Below, piece after piece: positions 26,658 through 35,700 of a DNA stretch of 40,302 nucleotides. The notes under the pieces are model-generated. The model was not told the DNA's origin. It saw only the letters and a list, made by a program, of their open reading frames with translations, and searched no databases. This stretch comes from Ramlibacter sp. (GTDB lineage Bacteria > Pseudomonadota > Gammaproteobacteria > Burkholderiales > Burkholderiaceae_C), in assembly GCF_028291745.1 (NCBI RefSeq), contig NZ_JAQGNQ010000146.1, positions 1 to 40,302 of the forward strand, in the 5' to 3' direction. A program made the translations under genes and the position numbers. Positions within the stretch are counted from its first letter, which is position 1, and each line of letters begins with the position of its first letter.

Positions 26658-28766
26658 TCACTCGGTGCGCGCCGGCAGCGGCAACTCCAGGGTGAAGGTG
26701 GCGCCCCGGCCCGGGCCGTCGCTGTGCACGGTCAAGGTGCCGCCCACTTCACTGGCGGCCAGGGCGCTGCTGTGCAGCCCGAAGCCGTGACCGTCCGCTC
26801 GCGTGGTGAAGCCGTGCGCGAAGATGCGCGTCAGGTTCTCCTGCGGGATGCCCTCGCCGACGTCGCTGACCGCGAAGCGCAGGCGCGAGGGCGTGGCCAT
26901 CTCGATGCGCACCGTCAGGCGCCGGGCGTCGGTCGCCAGGCCGCCCATGGCGGCTGTCGCATTGCAGATCAGGTTGACCAGGATCTGCAGCACGCGGCCG
27001 CGGTCCAGCGGCACCCGGGGAACGGCGCCGAACTCGCGCACCACTTGCACGTTGTGGCGGATGAGCGCCGCGCTTTGCATCCGTAAGGCATTCTCGGCAA
27101 GCTCTGCCGGCATCACGGGCTCGATCACATGGCCGGCGACTGCGTGCGATTGCTGCGTGGCCACGATTTCCTCGATATGGTCGAGGCTCTTCATGAGGCG
27201 TTCCAGCTCCTGCGTCATGCCCTGGTGCTCGGAGGCCAGGGCCTGCCCTGCCGCGGCCAGATACCCGGGCAGCAGCTTGCCCTTTGCGTCCCGCGTCAGG
27301 AAGTCGCCCACGTCGCCCGCGTGCTGCTCCAGCAGCTGCAGCGCGCGCGCCAGGCCGGTGAGCCGCGAGCGGCGCAACGTGCTGCCGATCAGGCCGGCCG
27401 AAGTGTTGACGCTGTTGAGAACGTTGCCCACGTTGTGCAGCACGTTCGTGGCGATCTCCGCCCGGCCCGCCTGCCGTGCGGTCGCGACCAGTTCGCTTTG
27501 CATCTCGCGCAGCTTGCGCGTGATCTCCTCATTGTCCCGCAAGGCCGCCTGGGCGGTCTGCGTTGCGTCAGCCAGCTTATCGAGCATGCGACTGCGGGCC
27601 TCCAGCATCTCGTTGCGCTCGTGCTGGGAAACCAGTTCGCGCTCCGCGCGCCTTCGGTCGAGGTGTTCCTCGGCGAGGCTCGCACGCGCCTCCCCCAGAC
27701 GTGCCGTACGTGCCGCCACGTCCTGCTGCACCTTGCCGAGCAGCACATAGAAGAACGCGGTGAGGGCGCCGCCGATCAGCAGGCTGAGCGCGGCCAGCGT
27801 CAGCACGGCGCGGCGTCGTTCGGCGACGCCATCCGTGATGTCGGACATCACCAGCATCCGGCCGACGTCCTGCCCCCCGAGTTGGAACCGCTCCGAGATG
27901 ACCTGCTGGATGCGCCCACCCTGCCGTGCCTCGAAGGTCCGCTTGCTCGTGGTCGCCGCCTGCCCGGAAAGGAAGGCGCGCAGTTCCGGGGGCAGCTTCT
28001 CGGTGGTGCGCGTGATCAGCACGGTCTGCGGGAACTCGTCCCAGTCCATCCGGTGCGCCCCGTGGTCCTGGGCTGCTTGCCAGTTCTTGAAGTCGAGCCG
28101 GGACTTGTCGATGGCCACGAAGAGGTCCGCACCCAGGGTGCCCTTCAGCCCGTCGAGAAGGTCCTCCAGCTCGATGCCGAGTTCCATGTAGCCGATCAGC
28201 TGACCGCGTACGGTCCAGGGATAGACCACCCGCAGCGTGAACGTGCCGCGCGGGCCGGGCTCGTTCAGCCAGGCCGGCTCGCCTGTCCGTTCGGCGCGCA
28301 AGAGGCTGGTCCGGCCGATGCGGTCGCCGTAATCCTCCGGCGCATGCACCCGCAGCAGCACCGTGCGGTCCGGCAGGATGAAGTACATGTGCGAGACCTT
28401 GTTGCGCACCCGCAAGGTGTCGAAAACGGGTGCGGCGAGCGCCAGCAACGCGCCGCGGTCGCGTGCCCGCATGGCGGCCACCAGCTGCTGGTCGAGCATG
28501 AGCAGTTCCAGCAACGAACGCATGGTGCGGGCTTCGCTGTCGATGCGCTCCTGCACGCGCGTCTGCACCGAGGCCGCCCTCTGCGCGAGGTCCTGCTCGC
28601 TCTGCCGCGCACGCGCCAGCAGGATCATGGTGGTCAAGGTCGCAAAGAGGATGATCAGGCCCAGCGCCAGCGGCACGAGCACCCGCATGCGCAGGCCCGA
28701 CACCACCCACCGCGCGTCGATCGGCGTCGCCTGCACGGTGGCTGGAGTGGCCGGCAGCATCAGCAT
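26658..28766 (-). CDS. Membrane sensor histidine kinase
   Basis: This roughly 702-residue inner-membrane kinase has a first helix at residues ~27-52 ([20 protein letters not shown]) and a large extracytoplasmic sensor region (~55-330) of probable CACHE type ([40 protein letters not shown]). A second helix ([20 protein letters not shown]) and a coiled coil follow. The phosphate-accepting His444 is in [13 protein letters not shown], an H-box variant known from one kinase subfamily. The ATP-binding domain has the N-box [17 protein letters not shown] and [13 protein letters not shown]. The start overlaps the hybrid kinase stop; ATG 28766 or 28760 are both possible. It has no receiver of its own, so it probably signals to the receiver domains of its neighbour. 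Confidence 0.9.
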   Translation of the reverse strand: MLMLPATPATVQATPIDARWVVSGLRMRVLVPLALGLIILFATLTTMILLARARQSEQDLAQRAASVQTRVQERIDSEARTMRSLLELLMLDQQLVAAMRARDRGALLALAAPVFDTLRVRNKVSHMYFILPDRTVLLRVHAPEDYGDRIGRTSLLRAERTGEPAWLNEPGPRGTFTLRVVYPWTVRGQLIGYMELGIELEDLLDGLKGTLGADLFVAIDKSRLDFKNWQAAQDHGAHRMDWDEFPQTVLITRTTEKLPPELRAFLSGQAATTSKRTFEARQGGRIQQVISERFQLGGQDVGRMLVMSDITDGVAERRRAVLTLAALSLLIGGALTAFFYVLLGKVQQDVAARTARLGEARASLAEEHLDRRRAERELVSQHERNEMLEARSRMLDKLADATQTAQAALRDNEEITRKLREMQSELVATARQAGRAEIATNVLHNVGNVLNSVNTSAGLIGSTLRRSRLTGLARALQLLEQHAGDVGDFLTRDAKGKLLPGYLAAAGQALASEHQGMTQELERLMKSLDHIEEIVATQQSHAVAGHVIEPVMPAELAENALRMQSAALIRHNVQVVREFGAVPRVPLDRGRVLQILVNLICNATAAMGGLATDARRLTVRIEMATPSRLRFAVSDVGEGIPQENLTRIFAHGFTTRADGHGFGLHSSALAASEVGGTLTVHSDGPGRGATFTLELPLPARTE

Positions 28767-30565
28767 GCGGCACCGCCCGCGAGAGCGGCGCGCGCGCTTC
28801 GGTGCGGCGGCACCCACTTGAGCAGCACCTCCCACATGGCTGGCAGCTCGAGCGGTTTGGCAATGAAATCGTTCATCCCCGCGTCCAGGCAACGCCGGCG
28901 GTCCTCGGGGAGCACGCTCGCGCTCATCGCGATGACGGGAAGCTCGGCGTGTCGGGCGAGCTTGCGCAGGGCGCGCGTAGTTGCCGTGCCGTCCAGCACG
29001 GGCATCTGCGCATCCATGAGCACCGCGTCGTACGACTCGCAGGCCAGCCGGTCCAGCGCCTCCTGGCCGTTGTCCGCGATGTCCACGTGCAGGCCGGCCT
29101 TGCGCAGGATCGTGCAGGCGACGATCTGGTTGACCTCGTTGTCCTCCACCAGCAGGATGCGCGCCCCGGCGAGCTGCTCGCGCTGTTCGAACTGCCGCGG
29201 GGTCATCCCAGCGGGGAGAGCGGCTTGCTTGCCCGGCTGCGCGGGCCGGGGGGGCTTCGGTGCTGCCAAGGTCGGGTCCTCGACCGCGACGGGCAAGCCC
29301 AGGCGGGCCGTGAACCAGAAGCGGCTGCCGCGCCCCAGCTCGCTTTCGACGCCGACGTCGCCGCCCATGAGCTCGGCCAGCCGGCGCGAGATGGCGAGCC
29401 CGAGGCCGGTGCCGCCGAAGCGGCGGGTGGTCGAGGCGTCCGCCTGCTGGAAGCGCTGGAACAGCAGTTGCTGCTGCTCCGGGCTGATGCCGATGCCGCT
29501 GTCCACCACCGACAGGCGCAGCGCGACGTCGCGTTCGGTGACCGACGAAATCTCGGCGCAGATGCGCACCTGGCCGCGCTCGGTGAACTTGATGGCGTTG
29601 CTGGTGAAGTTCAGCAGAACTTGCGAAAGCCGCAGCGGGTCGCCGACCAGTTCGCGCGGGACATCGGGTGCGATGTCGAAGGAAAGGCCGAGGCCCTTCT
29701 CCTCGCACTTGAGCGACAGCATGTTGGTCACCCGCTCCAGCACGGCGGCAAGCGGGAAAGGAACCAGCTCCAGTTGCAGCATTCCCGACTCCACCTTGGA
29801 GAAGTCCAGGATGTCGTTGAGGATTCCCATCAGGCTTTCGGCCGAGGCGTAGACCTTGCCCAGGTGATCGCGCTGCTGCCGGTTCAGGTCGGTCTGCAGC
29901 AGCAGGTACGACAGGCCCATGATCGCGTTCATGGGGGTGCGGATCTCGTGGCTCATGTTGCTGAGGAACTCGTCCTTCGCGCGGGTGGCCGCTTCGGCCG
30001 CCTCCTTGGCCACCACCAGTTCGCGCGTGCGCTCGTGCACCGTATCTTCGAGCTCGTCCACTTGCCGCAAGGCGCGGCGCGCCAGCGTCCACTTGGCGGT
30101 GAGCATGCGCGCCAGCTGGGAGACCTCGATCAGGTCGAACGGCTTCTTGATGATCAGCAGCCGGTCGCGCACGTCCAGGCGGGCCAGCACCTCCTCCCAG
30201 GGATGGTCGGAGTAGGCCGTGCAGATCACGACCTGCAGCTGCGGGTCGACCGCCCAGATCCTTTCGATCGTTTCAACGCCGTCCCATCCGGGGGGCATGC
30301 GCATGTCGATGAAGGCCATCGCATAGGGTCGGCCCTCCTGCAGCGCCCCGCTGACCTTCGCGAGCGCCTCGATGCCCTGGTACGCAGAGTCGATGTCGTA
30401 GCCATCCTCGGCCGCGGGGCGGCTGTCGCCGAACAGCGCGTTCTCGAAGTCCGCGAGGCGATCGTCCGCGGGGCGGGCGGCGAGCGTCTTGCGGAAGTCG
30501 TCGTGCATCTGCGGCATGTCGTCGACGACGAGGATGCGGCGGTTGGTGGTCCCCTGCATGGTCAT
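28760..30565 (-). CDS. Hybrid histidine kinase, REC-HisKA-HATPase-REC
   Basis: The 601-residue cytoplasmic protein begins with a receiver domain ([14 protein letters not shown]; phospho-acceptor Asp87 in [13 protein letters not shown]; Lys at 140-141). A coiled coil, a HisKA domain with His206 ([12 protein letters not shown]) and an ATPase domain (Asn323 in [31 protein letters not shown]) follow. It ends with a second receiver ([11 protein letters not shown]; Asp518 in [13 protein letters not shown]). There is no membrane helix and no DNA-binding output. GGAAG precedes the ATG. Its stop overlaps the start of the membrane kinase, so the two form a phosphorelay pair whose final target is not in the window. 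Confidence 0.94.
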   Translation of the reverse strand: MTMQGTTNRRILVVDDMPQMHDDFRKTLAARPADDRLADFENALFGDSRPAAEDGYDIDSAYQGIEALAKVSGALQEGRPYAMAFIDMRMPPGWDGVETIERIWAVDPQLQVVICTAYSDHPWEEVLARLDVRDRLLIIKKPFDLIEVSQLARMLTAKWTLARRALRQVDELEDTVHERTRELVVAKEAAEAATRAKDEFLSNMSHEIRTPMNAIMGLSYLLLQTDLNRQQRDHLGKVYASAESLMGILNDILDFSKVESGMLQLELVPFPLAAVLERVTNMLSLKCEEKGLGLSFDIAPDVPRELVGDPLRLSQVLLNFTSNAIKFTERGQVRICAEISSVTERDVALRLSVVDSGIGISPEQQQLLFQRFQQADASTTRRFGGTGLGLAISRRLAELMGGDVGVESELGRGSRFWFTARLGLPVAVEDPTLAAPKPPRPAQPGKQAALPAGMTPRQFEQREQLAGARILLVEDNEVNQIVACTILRKAGLHVDIADNGQEALDRLACESYDAVLMDAQMPVLDGTATTRALRKLARHAELPVIAMSASVLPEDRRRCLDAGMNDFIAKPLELPAMWEVLLKWVPPHRSARAALAGGAAC

Positions 30566-30813
30566 TGGTGCTTCCGTACGGGGCCGGCGGCGCAGCCGCG
30601 CGGCAGGCAGAAATAGCAGGTGTCACGCACGGAGAACACGGTGAGTTCGTCCGTCTGCTGCCCGCCGCCAAGCGCGACCTGCGCGTGCTTGCGACGCGAG
30701 GTGAATTTGACGACCTTGAACGGGCAAGCGCCCGGGGCGGGAAGGCGCTGGGCTGACAACTAGCTGGATGCGCCGATGAGACCATGCTCGGCAGTAGCGG
30801 CACTAGGGAAATA

Positions 30814-30826
30814 GCGCCCCAGGCGC
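30814..30826 (-). terminator. Possible terminator after ribE
   Basis: GCGCC-CCA-GGCGC forms a short stem 25 bases after the ribE stop and is followed on the minus strand by TATTT. A second palindrome, GGGGAGTCCCC (30829-30839), adjoins it. This may end the ribD-ribE transcript before the kinase genes. The remaining ~250 bases up to the hybrid kinase hold no convincing gene. Confidence 0.35.
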
Positions 30827-30851
30827 TCGGGGAGTCCCCTAAGCTGAAAGG

Positions 30852-31496
30852 CTAGGGCGCGGGTCGCTCGGGCAAGCCGGTGCCCGAGCTCAGCATGCGT
30901 TCGACGTAGCGCGCGATGAGGTCGATTTCCAGATTGACGCGGCTGCCTTCGGCCAGCGCGTGCAGCGCGGTGTTGTCCACCGTGTGCGGAATCAGGTTGA
31001 TGCTCAGGTCGGTGCCTTGCTCGCCGTCCTCGATGGCGTTGACCGTGAGGCTCACGCCGTTGACGGTGATCGAGCCCTTGTAGGCCAGGTACTTCGACAG
31101 CGCGCGCGGCGCCAGGATGCGCAGCTCCCAGCTCTCGCCCACCGGCGCCATCTTCAGCACCGTGCCGACGCCGTCGACGTGGCCGGAGACGAGATGGCCG
31201 CCCAGGCGGTCCTGCGGCCGCAGCGCCTTTTCGAGATTGACGGCGCCGGGCCGGTCGAGACCCGCGGTCTTGTCCAGCGACTCCGCGGAGATGTCGATGG
31301 AGAACCGGCCGGCGTTGGCGTCGAGCGAAGTGACGGTCATGCAGGCGCCGTTGAGGGCGATGCTGTCACCCAGGCCGACGTCATCGAGGTATCCCGTGGG
31401 CGCGGTGATGGTGAGGCGCTTGCCGTACTGCTGCGAAGTCCCGAGGTCGTCGATGGCGGCGATCCGCCCGACGCCGGTGATGATGCCGGTGAACAT
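30852..31496 (-). CDS. ribE: Riboflavin synthase, alpha chain
   Basis: This enzyme dismutates two molecules of dimethylribityllumazine into riboflavin, the last step of the pathway. The 214-residue protein consists of two lumazine-binding barrels. The first starts MFTGIITGVGRIAAID, with the conserved GDSIALNGACMTVTS. The second starts GHLVSGHVDGVGTVLK, with YKGSITVNGVSLTVN. The frame is open upstream, but the ATG at 31496 is the invariant family start. It follows ribD after a gap of 59 bases. The usual next gene, ribBA, is displaced by the two kinase genes. Confidence 0.98.
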   Translation of the reverse strand: MFTGIITGVGRIAAIDDLGTSQQYGKRLTITAPTGYLDDVGLGDSIALNGACMTVTSLDANAGRFSIDISAESLDKTAGLDRPGAVNLEKALRPQDRLGGHLVSGHVDGVGTVLKMAPVGESWELRILAPRALSKYLAYKGSITVNGVSLTVNAIEDGEQGTDLSINLIPHTVDNTALHALAEGSRVNLEIDLIARYVERMLSSGTGLPERPAP

Positions 31497-31555
31497 GGGG
31501 GTATTTTGACAGGGTCGGGGAGGGCCCGCACAGCCGACGACCACGGATGGCACCT

Positions 31556-32653
31556 CTAGAAGGCCGTCCGCCCCGGCAGCCGTGCCAGCACACGAAGGTC
31601 AGCCCCCACGCGCTCCACGCTGGAAAATTCCAGGGCGACCGCTTCGTCCAGCTGCGCCAGCGGGCCGATGTTCACCATGCCCTGGCCGGGGCCCAGCAGC
31701 CTGGGCGCCAGGTACACCAGGAACTCGTCGACGAGGCCCTCGCGCAGCAGCGACCCATTGAGCTTGAAGCCCGCTTCGACGTGCAGCTCGTTCACGCCGC
31801 GGCCACCCAGGTCCTTCAGCAGCGCCGCGAGGTCGACCTTGCCGCCCGCGTCGGGCAGGTGGGTCACCGTGGCGCCCCGCGCACGCAAGCGCTCCTGCGC
31901 CGGGGGCTGATCCGCCGCCGCGTAGATCCACACCGGCCGCCCGGGCACGTCGAACAGGGCCGCATCCGGCGGCGTCTGCAGTCGGCTGTCGACCACCACG
32001 AGCGGCGGCTGCCTGCCCACGGGCGCCAGCCGCACGTCGAGGCGCGGGTTGTCTTGCAGCACGGTGCCTATGCCGGTGAGCAGGGCGCCGGCGCGGGCAC
32101 GCCAGGCGTGGCCATCGGCGCGCGCGGCTTCGCCCGTGATCCACTGGCTGGCGCCGTTGGCCAACGCGGTCTGGCCGTCGAGCGAGGCCGCGATCTTCAT
32201 GCGCACCCAGGGCTGGCCGCGCACCATGCGGCTGAAGAAGCCGAGATTCAGTTCGCGCGCGGCCTCGGCCCCGGGCCCGATCTCGACGCTCACGCCGGCG
32301 GCCCGCAAACGCGCGAAGCCCTGGCCGGCCACCAGAGGATTCGGATCGGCGAGCGACGCGACCACGCGATCGATCCCAGCGGCGATCAGCGCATCGCAGC
32401 AGGGGCCGGTGCGGCCGTGATGGGCGCAGGGCTCGAGGGTCACGTAGGCGGTGGCACCGCGCACGTCGTGACCGCGGGCAGCGGCATCGCGCAAGGCCAT
32501 GATTTCGGCGTGCGCCTGGCCGGCGGGCTGGGTGTGGCCTTCGGCGAGCACGCGCGTGCCGTCGCCGGAGACGATCACGCAGCCGACACGGGGGTTGGGT
32601 TCGGTGATGCCGATCGCCAGGCGGGCGAGTTCCAGGGCGCGGGCTATGTGCAA
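31556..32653 (-). CDS. ribD: Bifunctional pyrimidine deaminase/reductase RibD
   Basis: RibD deaminates and then reduces the diaminopyrimidine intermediate of riboflavin synthesis. The N-terminal deaminase zinc site is His48/Glu50 (AGQAHAEIMAL) with Cys76 and Cys85 (TLEPCAHHGRTGPCCDAL). The C-terminal reductase domain contains KIAASLDGQTALANGASQWI and ELHVEAGFKLNGSLL. Translation seems to begin at TTG (32653, reading LHIARALELARLAIG), six bases after a perfect GGAGG. No ATG in frame precedes the conserved region, and the E. coli protein starts only a few residues earlier. The 365-residue length is normal. A terminator-like hairpin separates it from pilY1. Confidence 0.95.
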   Translation of the reverse strand: MHIARALELARLAIGITEPNPRVGCVIVSGDGTRVLAEGHTQPAGQAHAEIMALRDAAARGHDVRGATAYVTLEPCAHHGRTGPCCDALIAAGIDRVVASLADPNPLVAGQGFARLRAAGVSVEIGPGAEAARELNLGFFSRMVRGQPWVRMKIAASLDGQTALANGASQWITGEAARADGHAWRARAGALLTGIGTVLQDNPRLDVRLAPVGRQPPLVVVDSRLQTPPDAALFDVPGRPVWIYAAADQPPAQERLRARGATVTHLPDAGGKVDLAALLKDLGGRGVNELHVEAGFKLNGSLLREGLVDEFLVYLAPRLLGPGQGMVNIGPLAQLDEAVALEFSSVERVGADLRVLARLPGRTAF

Positions 32654-32671
32654 GTGGGTCCTCCAAAACGG

Positions 32672-32695
32672 GCGCGGACCCCGCAGGGTCCGCGC
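32672..32695 (-). terminator. Terminator of the pil operon
   Basis: GCGCGGACCC and GGGTCCGCGC form a 10-pair stem with a 4-base loop, 20 bases after the pilY1 stop. On the minus strand it is followed by CCGTTTT. It separates the pil genes from ribD. Confidence 0.65.
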
Positions 32696-32714
32696 GCCGG
32701 CCGATCGCTGGAGT

Positions 32715-35700
32715 CTAGTCGCCGTTCAGCTCGCGCCAGGAGGTGCGACGCAGGGTGCCGGTGCTCGTGTTGTACGGCAAGTCCTGGCGGGAGGTCACGC
32801 CCATGTCGGTGCCGGTGGTGAGGCCGCCGCCCGACATCCGGATGATGGCTTCGACCGTGCCGCTGGGAGTCTTCACTACCGAGGGTCGCGTGGCGACGCA
32901 GGTGCACAGCAGTTCGCCCACCACGTTACCGGTACCGGAGATGGCGCTGCCGGACAGGAAGTCCAGGTAGTACAGGAAGCTCTGCGCGTTCACCGAGCTG
33001 TCGGCGCCGGTGCAACCGGTGATCGTGCCCGTCGTGGAGCTCTGGGGCTTGATGGTCGTGAAGGCCAGCGTGCCGAGCGCCAGGGTGGGATCCGTCACCG
33101 AACGCTCGCCGGAATTCACGAAATCGAGGTACCACCCGTTGTTCACCCCCCAGTCCACGACATTGGACGATCCGGTCAACACGGACTGGCCCTGGTCGCA
33201 GATGGTGGCCGGCGTGCCGGCGGGGCATGTGGTCGCGGTGAGCGTCTGCTTCACGAACTTGCTGCCTGTGGTGCGGGGGGTCGTCAGCGTGGCCGTCTGG
33301 CTGGTGGCGTACTTGATCGCGTACATGCTGAAGGTGCTGGTGTCGGTCAGGTCCGAGAGGCCGAGGTAGCGGCCCGTGCCAACGATGATCAGCGGCGTGC
33401 TGTTGACCGCGGCCACCGTGGGCTTGCTGGTGATCGGTTGCACGGCGCCGCTGGGGCCCTGCAGATTGATCATCAGCTGCGCATCGGTACCCCCCGCGCC
33501 GATGTTGCCGTTGACGTCGAATCGCCAGACGTTGCCGAGCAGGTCGCCGCCGTAGACTTCGTCCACCGTGTTGTTGGCGGCGCCGGCCGACGAGCGCGCC
33601 GAGATCTTGGCCAGGCCATCCGGACTGGTGGCCGAGCCCGTGGCCGTGGAGATCGTGTTGAGCAGTGAACCGGTCGACGCGTTGAGCACGTAGAGCCGGC
33701 CGATGCCGTCGGGGTTGTTGTAGCCGGAGGTCAGCATCACCGTCCAGGTGCCGTTCGCCAGCTTGGTGATGCGGGGATTGCTGTAGCTCTGGCCCATCGT
33801 CGCATTGCTGTACTCCCAGAGCAGGGTCGGATTGATCGGATCGGTGATGTCCAGCGCATAGTAGGAATTGCCGCCCTGGTTCAGTCCGCCGACGATGATG
33901 GTGCGCCACTCCGCGGCGGCGCACGTGGCAGCCGGCGCCTTCGGGCAGATGTCACCCACTTCCGCGGTGCCGTCGACGTAGTACTGGTGCTGGCTGCCGT
34001 AGTTCATGTCCGCCAGCCGGTACAGGTTCGGCATGACCGCGGTCGGGACGAAGGCCCAGCGCTCCTGCCCGGTGAGGGCATCGAACGCATGGAGCATGCC
34101 GTCGTTGCTGCCGACGTACACCGTGGGCACGCGGGTCGACTGCAGGCTGACGAAGCTCGCGTAGTTCGCGTCCAGGTAGGCTTGCGTCGGCTGCTTCACG
34201 TAGCGCGCTTCGGACGAGACGATGTCGCCCAGGACGTGCATGCGGGAGCGGTAGTACGTGACCTCGTTGGTGCGGACGCCCGACAGGTAGTCCACCAGTG
34301 CCGAACCGGAGGCATTGGTCTGGGCGGTGGTGCTCAGGCAGGAGGCGCCGCTGGCGCAGAACTGGGACAGACCCTGGGCGGCGGACGTGTAGGTCAGGTA
34401 GGGCGTGGTGAAGTACGCCTGCTGAACGGTGGTGAGGTTGGCAAAGGTGAACGGTGTCAGGGCGCCGGCCTTGGCCATGAAGATCTTGCGGGTGACCGGG
34501 GCGCCGGTGAGCGCCGAGACGTTCGCCCCGTCGGTACCCCCCGTGCCGCCCGCGAAGCCGCTGAGGGAGGTGTACGCGTTCTTCACCAGGTAGCAGGTGC
34601 CACCCGAGTTGTAGACCTGGCCCACGGAATAGGTGGTGGCGGCCCGCCAGGGCGTCGTGGCGCAGTCCAGCAGTTGCATGGCCGACCACTGTTGGGCCGT
34701 CAGCGTGCCGTCGTCGTTGAAGCGCTGCATGATCAGTTCGCCGAACCAGTTCACGGACTGATAGGAAGAACTGAACACGAAGTTGTCGCTGCTGGTGATG
34801 TTCGGGTTCGAGCTGGCCGCCGCGGCCGCGGTACCGGGCCGCGGGGTATTGACGATCTGTGCCAGCACCGCGCTCAGCCCGCTCGAGAGCGACGCCGGAT
34901 CGGTGGCGCTGAAGTACGTGCCATGGCCGTTCACCGCGGTATGCCACAGGTCGTCGATGTTGGTGATCGTGTCGGACGCCGGAATCGGCCACGTGCAGGT
35001 ACCGCTGGTGAGCCAGGTGCAAACGGTGCTGGTGGCCGTGCTGCCGTTGGCGACCGCGTTGAAGTCACCGGAGGGCTGGGTCCAGTAGTCGGGAGCGTAG
35101 ACGCGTGTACCGCCCGAGTCGTTCTGGTATTGGGAGAACACCATCTGGCCCTGCGCGCCCAGGCCAAGCGTGTGCACGGTCATGTGTTGCCAGGCGGCCG
35201 TGTCCCGGCCGTAGGCGATGACGTTGTCGGCGCACAGGTCGGTGGTCCCGTCGGCTGCGGTGCAGCTGCCCGTGGTGTCCGCTCCGGTCTGGGTGGAGCT
35301 GCGCAAGTCGGTGTTGTAGTAGTAGGCGGCGACGTCCGCGAGCGTGTCGCTCGTACCGCCGCTGGCGACGGCCTGGCACTGCACCGCCTTGGCCACATTG
35401 AACGTCGTCGGGCCGGTGCTCTGGGCCAGTGCGCTACAGGAGGCCACATCCGCATACGCGGTCCAGGCGGCGTACTGGCAGGCGGTGTACTGGCCGCTCG
35501 TATTGGCCGCCGTGACCGTGCACGATCCCCCCGCGGCGACGTTGGTCCAGGTCGGGGCTGATTGGGTGCAACCCTGGTAGACGGTGGCGTTGCTGAAGTT
35601 ACCGCTGACGTACGCGGGCGCACAGGTCGCCGTGGCCGCGACCGCGGCGAACGAGTACTGGCATTGCGTGGTGTTCCCGCTGCTGTCCGGCGTGGTCGTC

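Noticed and set aside
30562..30759. A 65-codon minus-strand frame starting at TTG, whose stop overlaps the hybrid kinase start as ATGA and which contains CYFCLPRGC
   Set aside because: The overlap is suggestive, but there is no ribosome-binding site, no family resemblance and the start is TTG. The same bases hold the kinase ribosome-binding site and probably its promoter.
33987..35561. A 524-codon plus-strand open frame opposite pilY1
   Set aside because: It is Gly/Arg/Val-rich with no domain, and pilY1 beta-propeller and vWA motifs occupy the other strand.
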